From Bursaphelenchus xylophilus (lineage: Eukaryota > Nematoda > Chromadorea > Rhabditida > Aphelenchoididae): a stretch of 64,000 bases of DNA. Within the stretch, counting starts at the first letter, position 1. Each line of letters opens with the position of its first letter. This document shows positions 1-11,989 of this stretch, piece after piece. A program made the translations under genes and the position numbers. The notes below the pieces were generated by a model that saw nothing but the letters and a program-made list of their open reading frames with translations, was not told where the DNA came from and made no database searches. The stretch covers positions 11,899,291 through 11,963,290 of the forward strand of contig CAJFCV020000001.1 in NCBI GenBank assembly GCA_904066235.2, in the 5' to 3' direction.

Positions 1-3
1 CAG

Positions 4-568
4 TTTTGAAGTACAATGATGGAGAAAGTTGCCGTATTTTACCATTTTTTATTAACCATGAAGTCATAGGATAATTTAAAGCTTATTAAAAACGAAAAAT
101 TTTGGTTTTATTATACGTAAAAAAACATGATTGTAAAAGATTTCTGTCTTTGTTACAGTGGCGGACCTGAAACAGTGACAAAAAACGTACCATTTTGCAT
201 CCGGGAAGTACAGAAAAATGTAGCAAAATGCCTCCCTCTCCAAGTGAAAAAACTCCGTTTCAAAAGCTCTTTTGTCAGGCCTCATGTCAGGTAAAGGGAG
301 CGCCCTTCAAAACGGAGTTTTTTTTATCTGGAGAGGGAGGTATTTTGCCACATTTTTTGATATTCCCGGATGCAAAATGGTACTTTTTTGCCACTGGATC
401 AGGTCCGTAACTGTAAAAAACACAGAATTTTTTTACAACCATGTTATTTCACGTATAACAAACCCAAAATTTTTCGTTTTTAGAAACTTTAAATTATCCA
501 CGATGACTTCATGGCTAATAAAAAAAATGGTAAAATACGCCAACTTTCTCAATCACTGTAGTTCAAAA
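4..568. repeat. Long foldback (inverted-repeat) element
   Basis: The two halves are imperfect reverse complements: the left end (TTTTGAAGTACAATGATGG) mirrors the right end at about 549-568, with the centre near 286. The inner core (about 165-410) carries the marker segments CAAAATGCCTCCCTCTCCA and AAACTCCGTTT on the left and their complements on the right. The same core recurs at 23735-23985, so this is a dispersed family. No transposase reading frame is visible; short ORFs here are by-products of the symmetry. It resembles a non-autonomous foldback/MITE. Target-site duplications could not be defined by eye. Confidence 0.8.
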
Positions 569-780
569 TAGCTTAATAGCCATATAAACACCATATTTAT
601 CACAATTTATGCAAAAACTCGGCTCTACGGCCAATTTTTTATATTATCCATGGCCCATCATGGCTCATCCAAAAAAACCCTTATTTTCTCTTAAATTTTT
701 GCTGTCAAAATCCCTCAAACTTATTCCTTATTTATCTTATTCCCTCATTATCATATCCCAACCTTAAAATCATCGCAAAC

Positions 781-1131
781 TTACGTCGTTTTTTTGATAT
801 GAGGGATCAAATAGTTGCTTCTGTAGGCATTCACATCCCCGCTGTTTTTGATGGACCAGTACTTGTTCAAATAGAACATTTGATCCATGCTGATCTTGAA
901 GTTGGCCTGATCCAGTCCTCTGTTCGCACACTGGATGGCGTGTTGTTCCGCGTTGGAGAGATGGGCCAGAGTTGCGGGCCCAATGGGCTCATTGATCTTG
1001 CCGTAGGACTGTCCATCCAAGACCGAATGCCATTTCCCTCTTGGTTCTGGCTCAGAAACCACCGGAGATTCCTGTTCGGGATGCATGCCACGCCGGAGTC
1101 CGTCCAGGATCATCTCCACTTCATCGTCATC
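781..1131 (-). CDS. Exon-like ORF, possible alternative last exon of the 1562-3040 gene
   Basis: A 116-codon open stretch on the minus strand, entered through a good acceptor (TTTCTTTAG before GATGACGATGAAG) and ending in TAA at 781-783. It has no convincing start codon upstream in frame, so it should be spliced to something. The exon ending at 1831 leaves the frame in the matching phase (phase 0), so it could replace the short terminal exon 1562-1636 and give a longer C-terminus. The peptide starts acidic (DDDEVEMILDGLRRG), contains KWHSVLDG and ends in HIKKTT. I do not recognise the family. The alternative is a separate gene whose 5' exon I missed. Confidence 0.5.
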   Translation of the reverse strand, partial: DDDEVEMILDGLRRGMHPEQESPVVSEPEPRGKWHSVLDGQSYGKINEPIGPATLAHLSNAEQHAIQCANRGLDQANFKISMDQMFYLNKYWSIKNSGDVNAYRSNYLIPHIKKTT

Positions 1132-1561
1132 CTAAAGAAATACAAATCCTGACTAAAGTAATATAAATTTCTGAAAAGACTCATAACATAAAGGAGTCAA
1201 AATATCAGAAATTGCATTTCAAGTGTCAAAAAAGAGGTTTTCCCTAAAAATTCAGAGAAAAAAATAAAAAGCAACCTTATTTTAGACATTTCGGACAAAA
1301 CAATATATTATCCATGACAAAACAAAATTAAATTGACTTTATCATTCCCTATATCACATCAAATTTTCCTACAAGATCCCTCAGATCTCTCATCACTCTT
1401 ATTTGCTCTTATTTTCCCTACTAATCCACCATTCCCACCTTATCCATGCCTCTACTCCCAAGATCATCCCTGACAGACCGTAAGACAATTCCGAATAGAA
1501 TACAGCACCGTTTACTTAGCAAATAAGAATTACAGACTACGGATATAAAGACAAGTATCAA
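1132..1561. other. Intron or intergenic spacer
   Basis: AT-rich with no supported coding sequence. It contains one copy of the dispersed intronic motif (CTAAAGTAATATAAATTT, about 1154) and a second, inverted and diverged copy (ATATATTATCCATGAC, about 1301). Confidence 0.4.
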
Positions 1562-3040
1562 TCAGATCGAGTTTTTGGCAGCGGCTTCGACGATATGGCG
1601 GAAACGGCCCATCAGGGTATTCAAATCGAAGAAGTCCTAAAAGAAACCACTTAGAAGGAGGGATTATCAAACCAGGCAGCTATCTAAGTCATTTTCGGGA
1701 GACAGAGACACTAACAAACGGGAGGAACAAACTTAATTTATATTATACTTGACAGACAAGTTAAAAAAACAAGAGAAAAATTCGTCCAACTCGTATCTAA
1801 AAGTTGAAGAACAAATAGAAAATTACTTACTCCGTATCCGTTTTTCTTGCAGTCATCCAGAAGAACTTCACTATGTCTTCTTAACTCTTCGTCCGTCAAC
1901 TAAAATAAAACAAAAATTATTTAAAAACAAGCCCTTTTAAACCCAAAATAACCCCAAAAAGCTCTTAGGCCATCTAAAACACCTTGTTGCGCCTTTCTAA
2001 ACACAAAATTCCACAAAGACAAAAAGGTCTCACCGGTTTAGGTTCATGTCCCATATGATTAATATCCTGGAATGCTTGATGAGATGCAATGCTGGGAGAT
2101 CGGCTGGCTGGGAGTGTAACAACAGGAACATGATTTTCCTTCTCACGCAGACTAAAATGAAACCATTAATTAACTCATTTTGAAGACTTTGTTATATTAT
2201 CCTCGACGAATTTGACGTTTCAATCTCGAAAAAATATCAAACAGCTGTCATTTCTTTCGTAAAATGCCTGACAAGTCCTCTAATGGATACTCAATTTAAA
2301 ACCGACGCACATCGCGACGTCAAACAAACAGTTTTGAATCGAATCATACAAGCTGACCTAAAGTTGCCAAGAATAATAAAAAAATCTTACTCAAAGCTCA
2401 TTGGAATACTTGGCGAAGATCTGCCATTTTGTGTTGGATCTTCAACTTGCTGTCCATTGGGTTTGGGGCGATTACTGCCCGGGGCCAACGAGGAAGATCT
2501 AGATGTTTCGGCCGAATCCACCGGATTGGAAGAGAATCCCGGAGGCGGAGCAACTGGAGACTCCACAAATGGAATCGGAGTGGCTTTATTGCTGGCAGAC
2601 TCCGCCGCTGGTTGACGGTTTCTGCCAGGCCCTGCGATCATTCCTCGGCTCGTGATCACTTCTCGTTTCAGATATCCCGGAGTCTCAATGTCATTAACAA
2701 ATGAGTACATTTTTGGCCTCACATCCTCGATTATCTTCGCCAATGTTAAATTGACGTTTCTCAAGACGGCCTAAACACAAAAACAATAACTTGAAGATAT
2801 TCGTATCAAGTATAATATAAGCACAACCTACTTCTAACTCTTTTCCATCCATGGCCCGATATTCCTCGCGGATCTGCTCCTCGCTCAGAAAGACTTCATG
2901 TGCATTTTCGTCGAGGATCAACTCGATATCGGATTTCAGCTAAAATTCGAGGAAATTCAAGAATAATATTAGATTGAATAGGTATAATATAAATTAATGT
3001 AACTTACATGCTTAACTGTTCGAAGGATTGCTCTGTCCAT
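1562..3040 (-). CDS. Unrecognised protein, six exons
   Basis: Exons read on the minus strand: 3040-3008, 2939-2832, 2770-2391, 2151-2034, 1899-1831 and 1636-1562. They sum to 783 nt, giving 260 residues with every junction in phase. The start MDRAILRTVKH is the only ATG compatible with the first donor. The N-terminal ~80 residues look helical and acidic (SDIELILDENAHEVFLSEEQ), the middle is low-complexity and rich in P, S and N (VAPPPGF, SSSLAPGSNRPKP), and the C-terminus is helical (LTDEELRRHSEVLLDDCKK, then FFDLNTLMGRFRHIVEAAA). No domain is recognised. It is transcribed divergently from TTC4, with 255 bp between the two start codons. An alternative last exon at 781-1131 is possible. Confidence 0.65.
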
Positions 3041-3295
3041 GGTTGTAAATAAACACCAAACCGCGAGGTGTCAAGGAGATAACAAACGATACAGAAAAGC
3101 GCGAAAGATTTTCTGGCAAAAATCAGGGCGCAGCATGCGGCTTGCATAATCGTTCTCACAAGTTGCAGAACCTCGGGCGCGGCGTGCGAGAAAAAATAAT
3201 TCGGGAACATCCTGAAAAATGTCATCAGGCAAATAGGGTTTTGTAGAAGGTATTGGCTCACTGTCACATTTTCAGCTTGTTTTGCACTTTTTCAA
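3041..3295. promoter_or_regulatory. Divergent intergenic region, putative bidirectional promoter
   Basis: Only 255 bp separate the ATG of the minus-strand gene (3040) from the ATG of TTC4 (3296). No TATA box is obvious. It presumably holds promoter and 5'UTR sequence for both genes; this is inferred from position only. Confidence 0.4.
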
Positions 3296-5432
3296 ATGGA
3301 GAAACCAAAGAAATTGACTGATGAGGAGAGAGCTAATCTTTGTCAACGTCTCGATGAAGATCTGGAGCGATACATGGACGAATTGGCGGAACAGAGTGTA
3401 TGTATTGGTTGTTAATTAGTATCTCTTGATCTTAGAAAGCCAAGAACGAAAAGAAAGAGAAGGAACCCTTCGATTTGGACGCCCTCCTAGAAGAGCTAGA
3501 TCAACATCCCTTCTTCATGAAGGAATTGAAGCCCGGAAAGAATGGAGAATACTCACATTACGTTCAAGCGTTGCAAGTAAGTGCTTCTCATTTTAAAATT
3601 TAAAGTTTAGGGGATTCATGAAGGAGAACGAGGAGATTTTAGATGATCTCTCGAGGTCTAGTGTAATATTGTTGATTCGATAGGAAGAAACTGAACTATT
3701 ACCGATTTTTTGGTTTGATTAGCTGAATCAGCCTTTTTGCTGACTCTATGTTTCGTTTCATCTCCACGGATGGCATGCAGAATGAGAATTGACCGATTCT
3801 CTATCGTCATCTAGTATAATATAAAATTCTGAAGAAATTGTCCGAAAAGTTTTATGAATCTTGTTGAGTTGACTTTATACTGACGCAATAAGACATTGGC
3901 ATTATATATATATATTAAAATTATTATTTTAGGCCCTAAAATACGACGATGATGCAGCTCAAGACGCGTTGGATGATGCTATGCAGGCCAAAAAAGAAGG
4001 AAACAAGTTCTTTCAGCTGAAGAAATACAGATGGGCGAACGAACAATACACCAAGGGGATCAAGGCGTTCTGTCAGGACAAGGAACTCAACTCTCAGCTC
4101 TATGGCAATCGCGCTGCATCCAATCGGCATCTCGGAAATCTGAAGACTTGCGCGAAAGATTGCATTTTCGCGTGGAAATTCAACCCAAGGAATTTGAAAG
4201 CCGCTCTCCGAGGAGTTGAGGTCTTCTTGGAGTTGGGGCATGCGGCAAAATCTTTGGAATTGGCAACCAAAATTGAGGAGACACTGGAAAAATTGGAGAA
4301 AGAAGAGAAATTAATCGATGAAGAGGCGATGAATAAGTTCAAAAAGGATATTGGAGAGATCAGAAAGAAGGCCGAAGCTCGGAAGGTTGTCGAAGAACGA
4401 GATGCAAGAAGAAGAGCGCAAGAAGTGAGTAAAAATTTGCATCAACAATATTAGACATCATGGATAATATAAATTTTGTCGAATTTGCAGGAAAAACGAG
4501 AGGCTGCTGAGAAGAAAGCGTTGTGTGGGATGTTCAAAGAACGTGGGCTACGGTTTCGACCGCCGATTGACTTGGACAAACCCGAGGAATTGGACTGGAA
4601 TGATCTATGTAGAAAGTCGCCGTATACTAAAGTATGCGTTTGTTTTTGAATTTTGTTGGTTTTTAGAGCAAGAACGAACCGATTAAGACACAATGATTGC
4701 AGGAGCTTCTCCAAGAACGGGTGTATATTGATAAGGAGACGGATGGATTGATGTGGCCGGTTTTGTTACAGTACGTTGGAGCCGGGCAAACCGACATGGT
4801 GAAGGACTCACATGAAGACTTGACCTTTGATAGGTTGTTGATGCCAGTGTTCTCGGAGCCGGCGCCTTGGGATCGTGATGAGTGGAACTTTAGAAGGTAA
4901 GTGTAATATAAGGACATGGATAAAGTGCAAGTTGGGTGAATAGGGTACGAACGAAAGACAATAGAGGATAGATTAGGGATTTTTGCGGCTTATGAGAGTT
5001 TATTTTGGAGGTTTTGGGGTAAAATTTTATCATGGGTAAGATATTGATGTCATGGATAATATAAAATTTGTTCTGGTTAGGTGATATTTTTGAAGATCTG
5101 AAGTGTTATCACCCTGATAGTGACCGGTAATGGATAATTTTTGGATTTAACTGGAAATTTTGCTATTTTTAATGTAATAAATATCTGGTCCAAAGATGAC
5201 AAAACTTATCTAATTTGCCGATTTCAGAGACAATGTCCGTCTTTTCCTCCCGTTGGACGTATTTGATGATGAACAACTTGTTGAAATTCACCCGGAACAG
5301 ACTCTTCGTGAAGCCCTTTCGACCAAGGATCACACCATAATCCAAGGCCTCCCCGTTATCCAAGTCTACCTCAAAGAAAAGGCGGAAAAGGAGCTGATAA
5401 AACTGGAAAACGGCCATTTCCGACCACGCTAA
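3296..5432 (+). CDS. ttc-4: TTC4 (tetratricopeptide repeat protein 4) homologue, Hsp90 co-chaperone
   Basis: Exons 3296-3397, 3436-3576, 3933-4424, 4491-4631, 4703-4896 and 5228-5432 sum to 1275 nt (424 residues). The N-terminal motif LDQHPFFMKEL matches the TTC4/Cns1 family signature. It is followed by a TPR region starting around residue 90 (AMQAKKEGNKFFQLKKY, NEQYTKGIKAF, LYGNRAASNRHLGN), then a charged coiled-coil helix (EETLEKLEKEEK) and the C-terminal TTC4-type domain (VYIDKETDGLMWPVLLQY; FSEPAPWD). Family knowledge: TTC4 binds Hsp90/Hsp70 through its TPRs in cytosol and nucleus. Length is close to known homologues. Introns 2-5 carry GTAATATAA-type motifs (3811, 4455, 4898, 5050). Confidence 0.93.
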
Positions 5433-5606
5433 ATTGTTGCCTCACCTTGTTAAGTTTTACAATTTGCCATCGCTTATGAAAGATTGTTAAGTTTTTTGGG
5501 TGATAAAATCATCTTAACTGTATTTTGGACTATTTTCTTTTGATTTATTATTTATTTTTTTTTTTTGATTTTCATTTTATCCCGAGTCTTGGTCGAGCGG
5601 CCGAAA

Positions 5607-6782
5607 ATGGCTGAATATTGGGAGTCAAACATCAAAAAAGGAACCGATGAGGACTACAAAAAGTACCTGAAGGAGGTCAGTGATCTTTCTGGACACTTGA
5701 TTTTGACTTTTTTACTTTGAGTTTTAACATTATGTTATCCTTCAGGGAAGAAGCAAAATGCATTTCGTCAATTTAGTGGCCAACTTTGAAGCTGTAAGTG
5801 CGTTTACTTTTTCTATTCAGCTTGTTGGTGTTTTGTTAATGATTCGCCTGATTTTTCTTTGTGGGAATTTTAGAAGAAAATTTTAAAAATTGGACGTCTT
5901 TGATGACTAAAACAATATGAATAGTGATCAGAGAACGATGATCCGATTTCGGTCAGATTTTGCAGATACGTTCTATCGGGATCTAGTATCAATTGTTGAA
6001 AATATGAGATTGTTGCATGCAACGACAGCTGAGATATTCAACTATATGTTTAGACGAGAGAGCATGCGGAATGAGGAGAGACGGTCAGAGAAAAAGTTGT
6101 TTTTCAGCGATATCTCCGCGCATTTCGTTCGGAAAAACATGATTTTTTGACGAAATTGTATACTAAACATACCGAAGGGACGGTCAAAATTTCAAATTGA
6201 AAGTTGCAAAAAAATCGTCATCTTTTTTTTCGTTTTGATCTAACTATGAAGTAAAAAATATTATATAAATCCTACTGTTCCAGGTGCGAGCGCAAGCCAC
6301 GCTCCTCCGTGACGAACAAAAACACATGGATATGGCGTTAATCTCGCTCCCTCTGATCGACGAACGCATCAAACGGGCCATGCAGTACGACGAAGAATAC
6401 CGTCTGATCCTGAAGGAACTCCGAAAACAGCGAAGAAAAAACTTGGCTTTGATGAAGGAGCTTTTTGAGACTTGCTCCAACCACAAATACGAGTGTCCGG
6501 AGTGTGGTGAGGAGGAGACAGTTAGTCCCGAGGAAATCAAAGCCGCGCTCGAACAATTTGTGAAACTGAAGACAAAAGAGGCCAGAGAAAGAAGCGAGCG
6601 GACTGAGCTGGCCAATGTGCCCAAGAATTGGATGTAAGTTGCATTATTGGTTATTACATGAAATAATTCGCACTAAAATCGAAAGTTTTTATATTACATT
6701 AGGTATAAGCTTAAATTTCAGTGATCATGTGGACAGATTGATCTCCCGGCACCTCCAAGAACGATGCGAAATCGGTCCTTGA
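5607..6782 (+). CDS. Small charged coiled-coil protein with a CPEC motif, unrecognised
   Basis: Exons 5607-5675, 5746-5793, 6284-6633 and 6722-6782 sum to 528 nt (175 residues), all junctions in phase. The start MAEYWESNIKKG lies 175 bp after the TTC4 stop codon on the same strand, so it may be the downstream gene of a two-gene operon. Residues ~40-110 form a long charged helix (RAQATLLRDEQKHMDMAL; IKRAMQYDEEYRLILKEL). The sequence NHKYECPECGEEE has one CxxC pair that could bind metal with a partner, or be incidental. The C-terminus is HLQERCEIGP. No family recognised. Its 490-bp intron 2 contains a repeat fragment at about 5920-6150. Confidence 0.75.
5920..6150. repeat. Diverged foldback-arm fragment in an intron
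   Basis: The stretch GAGATATTCAACTATATG followed by GAGAGAGCATGCGGAATGAG resembles the arms of the foldback at 23438-24281 (GAGATATTCAACAATATTTG, then GAGAGGATGGAAAACGAGG). It is an old, one-armed fragment without an inverted partner nearby. Confidence 0.4.
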
Positions 6783-6956
6783 GCAATACCGATTATTTTA
6801 ACCGATCATTACCCAATAAATAAATACTATTTATCTCTGGTTTGAGTATCAACTGTAATATCCTCAAGCCCCTCGATACAGAGCATTAAGATTTATTCGC
6901 ACTTGAATCAGGATCTCAATGCAAGACATAAACTATTTGTAATGTTTTTGCACATC

Positions 6957-7487
6957 TTAATGATGACGGTCCTTTTCGTAGCCAACGCCGGGGACATAGT
7001 TCTCAGAGGGGTTGTGGAACAAGCTGTGGTTTCCATCGCCCCAAGGGAAGGGCTTGTTGCGCACGTTCAAGTAGGGGTACTCGATGTATTCAGCACGAGG
7101 GGTGTTGTGGTGCTTCTCGTGCTCGCGGTAAGCGGCCCACATGGCGATACCCAAACAAGGGATGGAGGCCACGAAAAAGATCTTCTTCCAGGTGGAAGCG
7201 GTCTGTTCGGCAGTCTTCAAACTGTGCTTCAGCTCCTTTCCGAAGTCGTCAAAGTTGTTCTGAGCGTAGAACCCACCAGATGATTGGCGTTTCTGCAAAA
7301 GTAACAGTTCTCTTGCGTCTACTATAATATAAGAATCTAAACAAAAACCCTCCAAAACATGAACATTTTGATTCCGTAGGCTTCCTAAAGGCGGAAAACA
7401 CATAAAGAAAGAACTTACAGGTTGAATTTGAGCCCTCAAAGTCGGGGCGAAGACCCGAGAGCCAGCAGCAATTCTGTTCAATGACAT
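6957..7487 (-). CDS. cox-6A: Cytochrome c oxidase subunit 6A, mitochondrial
   Basis: Two exons, 7487-7419 and 7292-6957 (135 codons with stop, 134 residues). The first exon encodes a basic N-terminus ([20 protein letters not shown]), typical of a mitochondrial targeting peptide. The second contains one predicted membrane helix ([18 protein letters not shown]) and the family hallmark [17 protein letters not shown], near-identical to COX6A of other animals, which ends in a similar xxGYE tail ([11 protein letters not shown]). It would sit in the inner membrane as a small nuclear-encoded subunit of complex IV. It lies downstream of GINS2 and AHCY on the same strand, 285 bp after the GINS2 stop codon, and could share their transcript. 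Confidence 0.96.
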   Translation of the reverse strand: MSLNRIAAGSRVFAPTLRAQIQPVSSFFMCFPPLGSLRNQNVHVLEGFCLDSYIIVDARELLLLQKRQSSGGFYAQNNFDDFGKELKHSLKTAEQTASTWKKIFFVASIPCLGIAMWAAYREHEKHHNTPRAEYIEYPYLNVRNKPFPWGDGNHSLFHNPSENYVPGVGYEKDRHH

Positions 7488-7772
7488 GGTTTTAGGTCCT
7501 GAAAATCGCCAAATTATCAACTGAAATTTGACAAAGCAGAAATGCTTTAAAAATATCGACGGTTGCAAACCGGTAATCAATTAGCGCCTTCTCCAACAAG
7601 GAAATTATATTACACATGACACTTTAATATAAATTATTGTAACAATGCCCGTAAAAAGATCTGGAAAGTGGCAAGAAATGAGATGTATTGGAGGTTATGA
7701 GATTTTAGACGGGAGTAAGCAAAAATAAATAGAAATGTCCACCAAAGATACATAATTTTAGATGAATCCCAT

Positions 7773-8563
7773 CTACTGAGTGTTGGCTGGCGCACACTCA
7801 TTGAAAAACTGTGTAAACCGGTCAATGTTGTAGGTAACTTCGTTCATAAAAAGTCGAGCTAAACAGCATTCCAGTTTCGTGATGTTATCCAATCGAAGAT
7901 GGTTTTGAGATGTCTGAAAATTCCATCGATAACATAAACTCAGCAGAATTCCTAAAGATAAAAAACAAGAAAACAAGCACTCACCTGACCGAGGAATTTG
8001 GTCGTCAAGGTTCTCATCTTGGCCGTCCTATGGTCCCACATATCTCGCACCAAAGGCATCATTTGATCATGTTCTGTTATGTCATGAGCTGCTTTTGAGA
8101 TCAAAATCCTCGAGATTTCGAAGAAATGGGGATGGATCTTCGTGAAACCAGGTGCATTCTTCTCCTCATACACCATTCGCTTCAGTTCATCGACTGTTAA
8201 CCATGGTGGAGGCTAAAATCAGAAAGCATAAAATAATTTGACCTAAAAACCAAGTGCAATACCAAAAAAGTTCGACACTCACAACAAGTTTGACCTTATG
8301 TCGTCGTCGAAGATACAAAGCCATCCACAAAGGCAACTCGACGGGGATTCCGGCCTCAAAAGGTCCAACCAGTCCGCAAAAGAATTCTTGAGGCTCTTCG
8401 GTGGTGAAATTGGGAATAACCTAGAATAATGTCATAAATCACTTCGGATATAAGAAAGTAGCGTCTCAAAAAAACTTTTAAAGATTGTAGACATCAATTT
8501 CCAATCAAAACTCACTTGTAAAGGCACCTCTTCGGCTAAAAATTCACATTCTTCGGGATCCAT
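7773..8563 (-). CDS. psf-2: GINS complex subunit PSF2 (GINS2)
   Basis: Exons 8563-8516, 8420-8283, 8212-7985 and 7913-7773 sum to 555 nt (184 residues; the human protein has 185). Conserved features: MDPEECEFLAEE at the N-terminus, VIPNF, GLVGPFEAGIPVELPLWMA (family: GPFNPGLPVEVPLWLA), PPPWLTVDEL, and LVRDMWDHRTAKMRTL followed by LRLDNIT (family: LVKDMWDTRIAKLR, then KLDNLT). Family role: with PSF1, PSF3 and SLD5 it forms the GINS part of the CMG replicative helicase. It sits between AHCY (353 bp upstream) and COX6A on the minus strand. Confidence 0.96.
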
Positions 8564-8915
8564 CCGGCTAGTGTAATATCAAGTGCAATATGTACAATCT
8601 GAAGACTGAAATAGTTGTAAAAAGTGAAACCCGTTTGTTGTCTACACCAGTCTCATGTCCAACAAATTTCCGGAATATTTTTCTCAATCGCACGCATTTC
8701 CAAAATTCCCTGACTTTGCAAGCTTTTCGTGGTGGGACGCAGATGCATGCCCGACGAGTTGATGAATCTCAGTGCGACCCGAACATTAGCGATTTTTTGA
8801 TAATAAAAAGCACTGATTAAAACTCAACAAGTTTATTCTTATGCAAAACTGCAGTTTAGAGAACAAAGGGGAACAATAACAACCTTGGTTTAGATGCTGG
8901 GACCTTATACTTGGC
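8564..8915. other. AHCY-GINS2 spacer with a dispersed repeat motif
   Basis: The 352 bp between the AHCY stop codon and the GINS2 start contains one copy of the motif TTTTCGTGGTGGGAC (about 8724) and a partial GTAATAT motif. It must hold the AHCY 3'UTR; AATAA-type signals are present near 8800-8870 on the minus strand. No coding sequence. Confidence 0.45.
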
Positions 8916-10341
<1,426 letters not shown>

Positions 10342-10925
10342 CGTCTCAATTCTCTGAAAAGACACCAATTTACAACCAAGAATCAACGACTTTTAACATG
10401 GGCAACATCTTGATGTCCTTGAATAGTCAAAATGCGCGAAAAAGTAACCCTTCACAGAGATTTGTCAAATGACGGCAACTTCAAGACCACCTTGACCTAA
10501 AAACGAGAAAAAGAGATATAAAAACACGCGATGCCCACTCTTTTATAGATAAAATCTAACTTTACACTAAAGCCAAAGACCAAATGATGCAAGACGGATG
10601 AGAACAAGCGTAATGTAACAAAAAAGTGATCTCATCAAAGGAAGTTTGAGCTCAAAGACTTTCCGAAGTTGGAATCGCCCATCTTGAAATTTTATTTTTT
10701 ATTTTTTTTCACGCTTTGTAATGGCCTTGATTTCTCAGGGATTTCGTGGTGGGACCAAATTTTGTCACAAGAAAAAACGAAATTTGCATTTTCACAAGAA
10801 AAAACGAAATTTGCATATTCGAAATGCACAAAATTTTCGTTTTCATTTTGCTCATTTACCGGTTATTTCCCCAGAGCGAGCAGCCGCGCCCTTCCATCAA
10901 AGCGGAAGGTTCATGGTCGAAACCG
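10342..10925. other. Upstream region of AHCY
   Basis: No supported coding sequence. It contains a CGTGGTGGGAC motif copy at about 10745, followed by a short tandem duplication of a 26-bp unit (TTTTCACAAGAAAAAACGAA core, about 10766-10815). The proximal part presumably includes the AHCY promoter. Confidence 0.4.
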
Positions 10926-11603
10926 GAGCACCCCGGCCCCCCACTTGATCCGGGGGGCCTTCTGGAAAATAAAAACGGGTGCTCGGCTAGACCATAAATG
11001 TAAGATTTTGCTGTTTTGAGGAGTTTTGATCTTAACCTATGACTAAAGTAATATATTGTAATTTCATTATATTTTCAGGTGAAGGCCGATCCAAAGGGAA
11101 GACTGGCGCCCTGGCCCCCTGAATAAGTCCGGGGGGCCTTTGGAAGAAATAAAGGGTGCCATCTTCCCCTTAATTTGGTCAATTTGGACAAATTGGGTAA
11201 GTTTTCGTGTTGAAATTACATTTTTTATTTTTTGCAGATGTCGTTCAAATGACATTGCACTGAGAGGGAGAGAGCACCCTAGCCCCCTGAATGAGCCCGG
11301 GGGGCTTCTGGATTGTAAAAGGGTGCTCTTCCCCCGTTTCCATCAAGGTGGAACATGCTATGGTCGAAACCGGAGCACCCCGGCCCCCTACTTGATCCGG
11401 GGGGCCTTCTGGAAAATAAGGGTGCTCGGCTAGACCATAAATGTAAGATTTTGCTGTTTTGACGAGTTTTGATCTTAACCTATGACTAAAGTAATATATT
11501 ATAATTTCATTATATTTTCAGGTGAAGGCCGATCCAAAGGGAAGACAGGCACCCTGGCCCCCTGAATGAGTCCGGGGGGCCTTTGGAAGAATTAAAGGGT
11601 GCC
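10926..11603 (+). ncRNA. Array of five covarying GC-rich hairpins, candidate spliced non-coding RNA
   Basis: Five related stem-loops lie at 10926-10984, 11105-11160, 11272-11328, 11373-11427 and 11548-11603. Each has an outer stem (GAGCACCC/GGGTGCTC or GGCACCC/GGGTGCC), an inner stem (GGCCCCC/GGGGGCC), a 9-11 nt loop (ACTTGATCC or TGAATGAGTCC) and an A-rich 3' internal bulge. Paired changes preserve pairing: outer GAGC/GCTC versus GGC/GCC, and inner A-T (hairpin 3) versus G-C (others). Hairpins are separated by intron-like segments with GTAAG donors and TTTTCAG or TTGCAG acceptors (11000-11078, 11197-11237, 11443-11521, 11641-11692), so each putative exon carries one or two. The strand is inferred from these splice signals. 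ORFs across the hairpins are short and not conserved between units. Confidence 0.55.
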
Positions 11604-11989
11604 ATCTTCCCCTCGATTGGGCCAATTTGGGACAAATTAGGTAAGTTTTCGTGTTGAAATTATATTTTTCGTTTTATTTTTTGCTGGTTTAGGTAGAAGA
11701 GACTCGTATCAAGGAATCGACTGAAAGCCCTTTGATAAACTGGAATTGGAAACCAGTGAATTCTGGCATCCGATTGGGTGTGCTTTTTTTTAATCAAATA
11801 ACGTAAGATTTTACTGTTTGGAGGAGTTTTTGATATCAATTTAGACTAAAGTAATATAATGTGAGTTATTTTCAGACGAAGTCAGCTCCAGTCCTCAAAA
11901 GCGCCACCGGCCATGTGCTACGTTTTGATGAAGGGATTTATGGGCCACTTGTTTGATGCACTTCATCCCGAGAAAAAAATTAAGAAAAA

